Source: Methanobacteriota archaeon (GTDB lineage Archaea > Thermoplasmatota > Poseidoniia > Poseidoniales > Thalassarchaeaceae). From it: 5,556 nucleotides of DNA. The DNA lies in the NCBI GenBank assembly GCA_002697105.1, contig NZTS01000028.1:15556-21111 (forward strand), read 5' to 3'. The notes beneath the pieces are model-generated. The model did not search any database. It worked only from the letters and a program-made list of their open reading frames with translations, and was not told the origin of the DNA. Each line of letters begins with the position of its first letter. Position 1 is the first letter of the stretch. Made by a program: the position numbers and the translations under genes. This document shows positions 1-4,820 of the stretch, in pieces.

Positions 1-183
1 GGAGACTTGGTTTCTATTGTTTTAGATGGAGGCCAACAGAAAGGTATGCCTCATCGTCGATTTCAAGGTATGACAGGTACTATTGAATCAAAGCAAGGTC
101 GTGCATATGTTGTTACTTTCTCTGATAAGAACAAGAAGAAGACAGTAATTGCCCGTCCAGAGCACCTACGTCCAGCGGAGTGA
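1..183 (+). CDS. rpl21e: 50S ribosomal protein L21e, 3' end (5' part outside window)
   Basis: This is the C-terminal 60 residues of the archaeal/eukaryotic large-subunit protein L21e; the frame is open at the left edge, so the start lies outside the window. The sequence shows the family hallmarks: GDLVSIVLDGG, then QKGMPHRRFQG, the GRAYVV strand and the terminal RPEHLRP motif just before the TGA stop. Full L21e proteins are roughly 95-100 residues, so about 40% is missing. It has an SH3-like barrel and binds 23S rRNA on the 50S subunit. The next gene, rpoF, begins 4 bases after the stop. The GGAG at 177-180 lies in the last codons and, with the stop codon (GGAGTGAT), forms the likely ribosome binding site of rpoF, so the two are probably cotranscribed and translationally coupled. 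Confidence 0.95.
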   Translation, partial: GDLVSIVLDGGQQKGMPHRRFQGMTGTIESKQGRAYVVTFSDKNKKKTVIARPEHLRPAE

Positions 184-187
184 TATT

Positions 188-538
188 ATGTCAGAAAAGA
201 AGTACGTCGATTTTTCAACAGTTCGTGATCTTCTACAGAAAGCAAATGATACTCGTGAAGAGCAATCTCAGGAGCAACAAAAGGCGATGGAACATGCGGA
301 ATGGGCTGCAAGTGACAATCGGGGAAATAGATCATCTAATTCTGATATTTTCACCCAATTGTTTGAAGCTCTTTCTGACGTCGATTGTATTTCAGAAAAT
401 GACCTTCTTCGCTCAAAGATGGCTGAGATACGCCCTGACTCCCCTGCACAGGTTCGTGTAATTCTAGCCCCATACAGAATTCAAATTTCAGAAGGTGAAA
501 TCGACCAGATAATCACCCATGTAAAGCAGATTACTTAG
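188..538 (+). CDS. rpoF: DNA-directed RNA polymerase subunit F (Rpo4/RpoF)
   Basis: This 116-residue protein matches archaeal RNA polymerase subunit F, the homologue of eukaryotic Rpb4. Together with subunit E (Rpb7) it forms the stalk that helps open promoters and binds nascent RNA. The visible pattern is the family's: N-terminal YVDFSTVRDLLQKA, a helix with AMEHAEWA (residues 33-40), then the HRDC-like C-terminal half with AEIRPDSPAQVRVILAPYR (residues 79-97) and SEGEIDQIITHV. ATG 188 is preferred: GGAGTGAT lies at the right distance upstream, and the family N-terminus (KKYV...) begins here. An in-frame TTG at 149 would add 13 residues that overlap L21e. The position between L21e and DUF655 is the conserved archaeal order, which supports the call beyond the moderate sequence conservation typical of Rpo4. 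Confidence 0.92.
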   Translation: MSEKKYVDFSTVRDLLQKANDTREEQSQEQQKAMEHAEWAASDNRGNRSSNSDIFTQLFEALSDVDCISENDLLRSKMAEIRPDSPAQVRVILAPYRIQISEGEIDQIITHVKQIT

Positions 539-580
539 TAGTGTATCAGCATCAGAATAAACTTGTTTGTGAACATTGTT

Positions 581-586
581 GGAGGT
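581..586 (+). promoter_or_regulatory. Shine-Dalgarno site GGAGGT deciding the DUF655 start
   Basis: GGAGGT at 581-586 is an almost complete complement of the archaeal 16S rRNA 3' end and lies 8 bases before ATG 595. No comparable site precedes the GTG at 541, which follows the rpoF stop almost directly. This site is therefore the main reason for choosing the shorter DUF655 reading frame. Confidence 0.7.
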
Positions 587-594
587 ACGAAGAT

Positions 595-1122
595 ATGCAA
601 CCATCCTCATCTACTCCGGATTTTTCAGGTACTTGGTCGATTAGAATTTTAGATTCTGAACCTCAAGGAATTTCACCTGGTGTTTCTCATGCAATTACGG
701 AACAAGGTCTCTATCTAATTAGATATAGAGGGGGGCAAACTGGAGAACAAATTGTAGTCGAAGATGGTGCTGGAATTGTTGGGATGCTTCGTTATAGAGA
801 TATTTCAGGTTCAGTACAATCAGAAATTCCTTCAATCATAACAGAAATCATACTTAGTAATCCGGATATTTTCCTAATGTTTTACAATCGAGGAGGCCCG
901 ATAAATAGGAAAATGCACACATTCCAATTATTACCTGGGATTGGACCTTCAACTGCTCAGGAGATGGTTCGAAAACGCGGATCTGGATGGAAAGATTTCT
1001 CAGCAGTTTCCAAAGATTGTGGAATTGATGCAGCTGCATTACTTGCTAATCGCTTTCATGAAGAACTCAAGGACCCTGGAATGCTTCCGAGCATTATTTC
1101 GATGCTTGTACGAGCAGGGTGA
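595..1122 (+). CDS. DUF655 family RNA-binding-type protein with helix-hairpin-helix
   Basis: This 175-residue protein belongs to the archaeal DUF655 family, which is almost always found between rpoF and ksgA. Its exact role is not established; the neighbourhood and its helix-hairpin-helix suggest nucleic-acid binding in ribosome or transcription work. An N-terminal OB-like strand region starts near TWSIRILDSEPQG (residues 13-25), followed by YRDISGSVQSEIPSIITEI (67-85) and FYNRGGPINRKMH (96-108). A clear helix-hairpin-helix motif, LLPGIGPSTAQEMVRKRG, spans residues 112-129. The frame is open back to GTG 541, which would add 18 residues including a CEHC pair, but GGAGGT sits 8 bases before ATG 595 and family similarity only begins around residue 10 of the short form. 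The TGA stop lies in AGGGTGA, the probable ribosome binding site of ksgA. Confidence 0.88.
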   Translation: MQPSSSTPDFSGTWSIRILDSEPQGISPGVSHAITEQGLYLIRYRGGQTGEQIVVEDGAGIVGMLRYRDISGSVQSEIPSIITEIILSNPDIFLMFYNRGGPINRKMHTFQLLPGIGPSTAQEMVRKRGSGWKDFSAVSKDCGIDAAALLANRFHEELKDPGMLPSIISMLVRAG

Positions 1123-1129
1123 AAGTTAG

Positions 1130-2032
1130 ATGGAAGAGGTAGATGCTCGTCTTTTGATAGATTTATTGCTGGACCATCGTTCTGCTATTCACTCTCTTGG
1201 ACAGCATTTTCTTCACGATGAATCGATTCTCAACGAAGCAATATCTTTGTGCAGTGATGCAAATGAACCTCTTAATGAAAAATCACATGTTATCGAGATT
1301 GGTCCTGGTCCCGGTTGTCTTACCTTACATCTTCTTCGTACGGGGTCACAAATATCTGCAATTGAGATTGAAGAGGAAGCGATCAAACATCTTCATAGAA
1401 ATTTCAAACAAGAAATTAGCGATAATAGACTTGTAATATATCATGGGGATGCATTGAAAATTACTTGGCCAAAAGCATCACATATTGTCGCCAACATTCC
1501 ATATCAAATCTCCAGTCCTCTCATTGAAAAGATAAGTAGAATTCGAAAAGATGAGAGACCTAAGTGTATCGTATTGCTTGTTCAACAAGAATTTTCTGAG
1601 AAACTATCTATGCAGGGAGGACCAAATTCCATGGGTTCATTGGGATTGACAACTGGTTTAGATTGGAATATACATCTTGGTTCTATTGTTCCTCCCCACT
1701 GTTTTGTTCCTTCTCCGAAGGTACATTCTCGTTTAGTTCGATTAACTCCAAGAAATGATGCTCCATGTGATGATTTTAATAGAAAATTGCATCGAGTGGT
1801 AGTGCGACATGTTTTCGAACATCGACGAAGAAAAGTGAGGAGTCGGTTGAAAGAAGTACCTAAGAGAATTCAAAGAGTAACTGGTTGGTATAAATCAAGA
1901 TGGAAAGCAGCAATACGTTTTCTGGAAGAAAATCCTCCATTAAATTTTGATGCACGCCCAGATGAGATTTCTGCTGGCGAATGGATTCAATTAATTGAAC
2001 AATTAGAGCAATTTGATCCCCATTTTGAGTGA
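1130..2032 (+). CDS. ksgA: 16S rRNA (adenine-N6,N6)-dimethyltransferase KsgA/Dim1
   Basis: This enzyme uses S-adenosylmethionine to dimethylate the two adjacent adenines in the helix-45 loop of 16S rRNA, a near-universal late step of small-subunit maturation. The 300 residues show the series of Rossmann-methyltransferase motifs: GQHFL (24-28), the SAM-binding EIGPGPGCLT (56-65), the acidic E79 after strand 2, GDA (106-108), and the catalytic NIPY (122-125, the family's N-[LI]-P-[YF]). These are followed by the target-recognition segment FVPSPKVHSRLV (192-203). The C-terminal helical domain holds the basic RRRKVRSRLK (232-241) and the typical closing RPDEISAGEW (276-285). Length is slightly above the usual 260-280 because of the N-terminal and C-terminal ends. 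ATG 1130 lies 7 bases after the DUF655 stop and behind AGGGTGA. A TTTTT run directly follows its stop. Confidence 0.96.
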   Translation: MEEVDARLLIDLLLDHRSAIHSLGQHFLHDESILNEAISLCSDANEPLNEKSHVIEIGPGPGCLTLHLLRTGSQISAIEIEEEAIKHLHRNFKQEISDNRLVIYHGDALKITWPKASHIVANIPYQISSPLIEKISRIRKDERPKCIVLLVQQEFSEKLSMQGGPNSMGSLGLTTGLDWNIHLGSIVPPHCFVPSPKVHSRLVRLTPRNDAPCDDFNRKLHRVVVRHVFEHRRRKVRSRLKEVPKRIQRVTGWYKSRWKAAIRFLEENPPLNFDARPDEISAGEWIQLIEQLEQFDPHFE

Positions 2033-2037
2033 TTTTT
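2033..2037 (+). terminator. Possible oligo-T transcription stop after ksgA
   Basis: Five consecutive T residues follow the ksgA stop codon immediately, and the next gene is 105 bases away. Archaeal RNA polymerase can terminate at oligo-T on the non-template strand without a preceding hairpin, so this is a plausible end or attenuation point for the rpl21e-ksgA operon. Five T residues are few, so efficiency may be partial. Confidence 0.35.
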
Positions 2038-2100
2038 CGCGTCGGATTGATAGCGGACACCGGTCTCGCACAACTTGCGCGCGACCATATACCGGTCCTG
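2038..2100. other. GC-rich foldable intergenic island with duplicated ACCGGTC
   Basis: About 39 of 63 bases here are G or C (62%), far above the AT-rich coding DNA on both sides. The seven-base motif ACCGGTC occurs twice, at 2059-2065 and 2091-2097. Its ACCGGT core is a perfect palindrome, so the copies could either act as two operator half-regions 32 bp apart (about three helical turns) or pair in RNA as an outer stem. Inside, TCGC (2066-2069) can pair with GCGA (2081-2084). Alternatively GGTC (2062-2065) can pair with GACC (2083-2086) in a competing hairpin. A TATA-like CATATA at 2086-2091 lies between the copies, at a plausible distance for a short leader to the gene at 2143. It may be a structured RNA, a 5' leader or a promoter/operator; the sequence alone does not decide. 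Confidence 0.5.
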
Positions 2101-2131
2101 ATGGGTTCAAAATAGGTCGATTTCAATAGAA

Positions 2132-2139
2132 GGGGGGAT
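2132..2139 (+). promoter_or_regulatory. G-rich ribosome binding site GGGGGGAT
   Basis: A run of six G residues followed by AT ends 3 bases before ATG 2143. It is an imperfect but strongly purine-rich match to the Shine-Dalgarno sequence and fixes the start of the 361-residue protein. Unlike the other sites in this window, it does not overlap an upstream stop codon, which fits a first gene of a new transcript with its own leader. Confidence 0.55.
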
Positions 2140-2142
2140 TCA

Positions 2143-3228
2143 ATGGCAAAGAAGGACACATATCTTGCTTTACTTCGTAGAGGAATAGATGAATCAACTG
2201 CTGAGATACTTGCAGATGCAGGTCTAAAAATAGGAGAAATCAAGAAACTCTCTCAAGATCAATTAGAACAAAACTATGGTCTCAAATCTGAAATTGCCAG
2301 TAGCGTGTTAGGGGCTATTCAATCGGGTCCCCGAGAATCAGGAAAACAGCGATTCCTTGCTGAAGTACTTTCAGAAAAGAAGCAAATGGATCGTATTGAT
2401 GAACAGCGATTCAAACGTCAACAAAAAGATGTCATTGCTGAAATTAATGAAAATAGAGAACGTTTACGCGTAGCTAGGTTAGAAGAATTTAGAGCACAAA
2501 AAGTAATCATGAATCGTTTGGGTAAAACCATTGAGTTGATTGTAAAGATTGAGACTAATCATGACAACGAAACAAAGGATGAACAGAGAAGTAAAATGAG
2601 AGATCAACTAGAAACTCGAGGACTAGAAGCAGCCAGAGACCACGAAATGTTAGAGTTAGTAGGAACCCCTCAAGATATTGTTGATTTTCGTAGAAAAATT
2701 GTTCCTAGAATTACATTACATGCTTGTCCTGAATGCGATGATGAGCTTGAGCCTGCAGGAAGTAGTAGGAATCTAGATGATATGGAAAATTTCTCATTTA
2801 TTTGTTGGGAATGTGGTCATGAATTTATGGCTCCAATGGCGACTGTAGTTGAGAAAACATTGACAGAATCTAGAATTACTATATCTTCAGATACTCCTCC
2901 TAGATTGCCCGTTTATGAGCCACCAAAGGATGCTAAAGCGCCTACCGTTGCGGATATGCTCAGAGCTGATTTGGAAGCAACCGGAGCTAGTGCTGATGAA
3001 GCCGAAGCAGCAGTTGAAGAGAGTGCAATTACTGGTGGTCTAATGAGTATCGATGAATGGATAGACCAAACTCTTGCAGTTCACAATTATATTCAAGCAC
3101 AAGAACATCGAGAGGATTTCATCATCAGTACAGGTGCAGGAGCAACCAAATTCAACAAATGGATGAAGAAGGCAGGTTTGTATTTCAATAAGCAGACTGG
3201 GCGATGGACTCGTTGGGAAGATAGGTGA
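2143..3228 (+). CDS. Uncharacterised zinc-ribbon protein with helix-hairpin-helix-like N-terminus
   Basis: I do not recognise this 361-residue protein as a named family. Residues 8-60 read like a helix-hairpin-helix or SAM-type helical domain (LLRRGIDESTAEILADAG ... YGLKSEIASSVLGAI). Residues 66-170 are rich in K, R, E and D with few prolines or glycines and are probably a long helix or coiled coil. A zinc ribbon follows: C195-P-E-C198 and C221-W-E-C224, giving CX2C-X22-CX2C, with GHEF after the last cysteine. Residues 245-295 contain a proline-rich linker and an acidic alanine-rich helix. The tail ends in GLYFNKQTGRWTRW, likely a small beta hairpin. There is no signal peptide or membrane segment, so it should be cytoplasmic. 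It heads a probable operon with a [2Fe-2S] ferredoxin 6 bases downstream. Binding to DNA, RNA or a transcription/translation complex is plausible but inferred only from domain types. Confidence 0.85.
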   Translation: MAKKDTYLALLRRGIDESTAEILADAGLKIGEIKKLSQDQLEQNYGLKSEIASSVLGAIQSGPRESGKQRFLAEVLSEKKQMDRIDEQRFKRQQKDVIAEINENRERLRVARLEEFRAQKVIMNRLGKTIELIVKIETNHDNETKDEQRSKMRDQLETRGLEAARDHEMLELVGTPQDIVDFRRKIVPRITLHACPECDDELEPAGSSRNLDDMENFSFICWECGHEFMAPMATVVEKTLTESRITISSDTPPRLPVYEPPKDAKAPTVADMLRADLEATGASADEAEAAVEESAITGGLMSIDEWIDQTLAVHNYIQAQEHREDFIISTGAGATKFNKWMKKAGLYFNKQTGRWTRWEDR

Positions 3229-3234
3229 AGATTA

Positions 3235-3528
3235 ATGTCGGGTCCTACGATCCGTTTTTTCCGTTCATCGTTACATTTGGCTACAATAGAAGTTGAGTCA
3301 GATGAGACTATTTTAGATGCTGCTAGAAGGGCAGAGATTACTGTACCTTCAAACTGTAAATCTGGTACATGTGGAACCTGCATGATGCGTTTATTATCCG
3401 GAAATGTTACAGGTTTAGATCCCATTCCTACTGCTTTAGACGAAGAATGGATAGCAGATGGTGCAATTCTATCATGTATTTCTCAGATAATTGGGTCTTG
3501 TGAAATCGACGTAATCCCTCCATTATGA
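3235..3528 (+). CDS. Plant-type [2Fe-2S] ferredoxin
   Basis: This 97-residue single-domain protein carries a [2Fe-2S] cluster and should act as a soluble one-electron carrier in the cytoplasm. The cluster ligands are visible: C41, C46 and C49 in NCKSGTCGTCMMRLLSG, and C81 in ILSCIS, giving CX4CX2C-X31-C, the plant/adrenodoxin-type arrangement. An additional cysteine, C89, follows and is not a normal ligand. The N-terminal strand pair (TIRFFRSS, LATIEVESDETILDAARRA) matches the beta-grasp fold. The length is that of a free ferredoxin rather than a domain of a larger oxidoreductase, and no reductase gene is adjacent, so its partner is unknown. ATG 3235 lies behind AGGTGA, which contains the stop codon of the upstream gene. 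This supports coupled translation with the zinc-ribbon protein and, 9 bases downstream, the small membrane protein. Confidence 0.93.
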   Translation: MSGPTIRFFRSSLHLATIEVESDETILDAARRAEITVPSNCKSGTCGTCMMRLLSGNVTGLDPIPTALDEEWIADGAILSCISQIIGSCEIDVIPPL

Positions 3529-3537
3529 TGTGATTCT

Positions 3538-3684
3538 ATGGATTTAACTACTCTTTTCTTACTCATCGTAAATTTAGTGATTTTAGGGTTGGTTGCTAAG
3601 TGGTTATATAACCGAGTAAAATCAAAATTAGATGAAGTAGAAGAAAGACATCGGAAAAGATGGTCGATAGAAGAGAATGAGTAA
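3538..3684 (+). CDS. Small single-span membrane protein (48 aa)
   Basis: This short open frame from ATG 3538 to TAA 3682-3684 encodes 48 residues. Residues 4-23 (TTLFLLIVNLVILGLVAKWL) form one clear hydrophobic transmembrane helix with no charge until K21. The remainder, YNRVKSKLDEVEERHRKRW..., is a highly charged, probably helical cytoplasmic tail. The positive residues after the membrane segment suggest the N-terminus is outside and the tail inside. It starts 9 bases after the ferredoxin stop, behind a weak GTGAT sequence, and ends 4 bases before the convergent gene on the other strand. The hydrophobic/charged design and tight placement argue that it is real despite its size. It could anchor a partner, such as the ferredoxin or a redox complex, but no function can be assigned. 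Confidence 0.68.
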   Translation: MDLTTLFLLIVNLVILGLVAKWLYNRVKSKLDEVEERHRKRWSIEENE

Positions 3685-3688
3685 CCAC

Positions 3689-3979
3689 CTATGAATTAGA
3701 TAAGGCACGTGTCCATCTATCTGCATCAGGTATTCCCTTTACGATTATTTTAACAGAAGAGACTCCCTTGATATTCTCTATATTATCTCTGAACTCTTCT
3801 AAATCAAATAGACAGCAAGCACAATGAGGACGAGATGGTTGAATATTTATTTCAATTTCAGCATCATCAGTTAATTCCATACTTTGCATTAATTGTTGAA
3901 TAGAAATTCCATGTGGATCTTTCCATTTTTGTATTAAACTAACCAATCTTCGTTGAATTGAAACTAATTTTCGACTCAT
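3689..3979 (-). CDS. MIP18/DUF59-like small protein
   Basis: This 96-residue protein resembles the MIP18 (DUF59) fold, found in Fe-S cluster maturation factors such as SufT/Cia2 and in phenylacetate-oxygenase subunit PaaD. The visible pattern is LIQKWKDPHGISIQQL (residues 15-30, family: helix then DPE..ISI..LG), then the strand EIEINIQPSRPHC (41-53), a cysteine cluster C53-A-C55-C56, a helix DLEEFRDNIENIKGV (59-73) and a final strand VKIIVKG (76-82). The canonical LGLV after DP..GISI is not kept and the cysteine pattern CxCC is unusual, so it is a divergent member and the specific function is open. It is preceded by the histone-like gene with a 7-base gap. Its weak site, GGGATTGAT, contains that gene's TGA stop, so the two are probably cotranscribed. 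Fe-S assembly would suit the ferredoxin just across the convergent junction, but this is inference. Confidence 0.58.
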   Translation of the reverse strand: MSRKLVSIQRRLVSLIQKWKDPHGISIQQLMQSMELTDDAEIEINIQPSRPHCACCLFDLEEFRDNIENIKGVSSVKIIVKGIPDADRWTRALSNS

Positions 3980-3986
3980 TAGACTA

Positions 3987-4778
3987 TCAATCCCAAGGGT
4001 CTACTTCTACAATATGTGCTAGTGTAACCGTTTTTGATTCTGTTCTTTCTGCACGTTCTCCAGCCTCTTTGAGCATTCTTCTCATCCATCCTAGCATCGT
4101 AAGGCTTTGAAAACGCTCGATCATTTGAATGATATGACTAGCATTTGCAAGATTATCTTGTAGATCATGTTGAATATTTGATGCGTGATCATAATACAAC
4201 AAAAGTAATTCTTCTAATGCATCATTATCTAGAGGCTTTCCTGCAAATTTTTTGGCCATATTTTTTAGCATATTTGGAGTAAGAATTTCCCCAGAAATTT
4301 CTCCCATTACATCTTCAATAGGATCTAGTTGAATTTCTTCTACTGCTAAATTTTCTTGTTTGCTTGAACCTCCATCAATTCGTTCTAGAGCCTTATCTAA
4401 ATGACGTGGTTTTATAGTTCCAACTCTTTCAATTGCAGCAGCATCAGAAGATAATCGAAGTAATCTTAGAAGATAATTTTCTAATCGTTCATTCGCAGCC
4501 ACTACTGCAGCAGCTCCAATCGAATCAACCCGAGAAATATTGTCAATCATCATACCTCTGGTTCTACTAAATCCTAACCTCATACGGTTTGGATCATCCA
4601 AGGTTTTTCGTTCAGGATCGCTTTCAAGAGTTTGATTTTCCATTTCATGAGTAATCATTTTTAGCTGGTGCTCAAGAAGATCTACAAGCTGTGTTTTCAC
4701 ATCACCAGAGATTCTAAGTTCAATTCCAAGACCACTTGCTACTGTTGAAATGTGAGATGTTGCCCATGGTTTGGCCAT
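3987..4778 (-). CDS. Multi-histone-fold protein (at least two histone-like units)
   Basis: This 263-residue protein has two tandem segments that read as histone folds. Unit 1 (residues about 9-72) has a short helix, then LRISGDVKTQLVDLLEHQL and, after the long helix, ERKTLDDPNRM. This matches the archaeal histone order: A..G..R[VI]S..A, then L..ILE, then RKT at loop 2. Unit 2 (about 74-134) has SRVDSIGAAAVVAANERLE (82-100), a long helix, and GTIKPRHLDKALERI (120-134). Its PRHL..A[IL] recalls the end of the H2A fold, and TIK the archaeal RKTIK..D. After an acidic linker (140-165), residues 168-263 are helical and end in SKTVTLAHIVEV, which again looks like loop 2 plus helix 3 of a histone fold. 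Expected role: DNA binding and compaction or a TAF-like scaffold. The start at 4778 follows GGAGAGGG. The call rests on motif reading, not on a profile search; an unrelated helical protein remains possible. Confidence 0.6.
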   Translation of the reverse strand: MAKPWATSHISTVASGLGIELRISGDVKTQLVDLLEHQLKMITHEMENQTLESDPERKTLDDPNRMRLGFSRTRGMMIDNISRVDSIGAAAVVAANERLENYLLRLLRLSSDAAAIERVGTIKPRHLDKALERIDGGSSKQENLAVEEIQLDPIEDVMGEISGEILTPNMLKNMAKKFAGKPLDNDALEELLLLYYDHASNIQHDLQDNLANASHIIQMIERFQSLTMLGWMRRMLKEAGERAERTESKTVTLAHIVEVDPWD

Positions 4779-4780
4779 AC

Positions 4781-4787
4781 CCTCTCC
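4781..4787 (-). promoter_or_regulatory. Ribosome binding site GGAGAGG of the histone-like gene
   Basis: On the minus strand GGAGAGG precedes ATG 4778, with the GGAG part 5 bases from the start codon. It supports that start over any internal methionine. An ATG just upstream (in AAATGGAG) is out of frame with the gene. Confidence 0.6.
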
Positions 4788-4794
4788 ATTTCTC

Positions 4795-4813
4795 CGAGGC
4801 CCTTCAAGCCTCG
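4795..4813 (-). promoter_or_regulatory. Perfect 6-bp hairpin between peptidase and histone-like gene
   Basis: On the minus strand CGAGGC (4813-4808) and GCCTCG (4800-4795) are exact complements around a seven-base loop, TTGAAGG. The stem lies 16 bases before the histone gene start codon, between the peptidase stop and the ribosome binding site. No T run follows it on the minus strand, so it does not resemble an archaeal terminator. It may be an RNA leader structure, a processing site or a palindromic protein site. Confidence 0.45.
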
Positions 4814-4820
4814 TGTAGCC

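Noticed and set aside
149..187. Upstream in-frame TTG start for rpoF adding 13 residues
   Set aside because: It overlaps the L21e coding end, has no ribosome binding site and does not extend family similarity; GGAGTGAT before ATG 188 is a better start.
541..594. GTG start for the DUF655 protein, adding 18 residues with a CEHC pair suggestive of half a zinc knuckle
   Set aside because: No Shine-Dalgarno sequence precedes it, there is no second cysteine pair, and GGAGGT lies 8 bases before the internal ATG 595 where the family sequence begins.
2045..2103. Possible C/D box small RNA (TTGATAG as C box, CTGA as D box)
   Set aside because: The C box deviates at several positions from RUGAUGA and no internal D'/C' boxes are visible.
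2038..2120. tRNA-like gene, because GGTTCAAA at 2104-2111 resembles a T loop
   Set aside because: The bases around it do not form a T stem and no acceptor or anticodon arm can be drawn on either strand.
1860..2243. Minus-strand open frame of 127 codons across the ksgA end, the intergenic island and the start of the next gene
   Set aside because: It is antisense to two well-supported genes, resembles no known protein and has no credible ribosome binding site.
4795..4813. Intrinsic terminator between peptidase and histone-like gene
   Set aside because: The hairpin is followed by purine-rich sequence rather than a T run on the minus strand, so termination is not supported.
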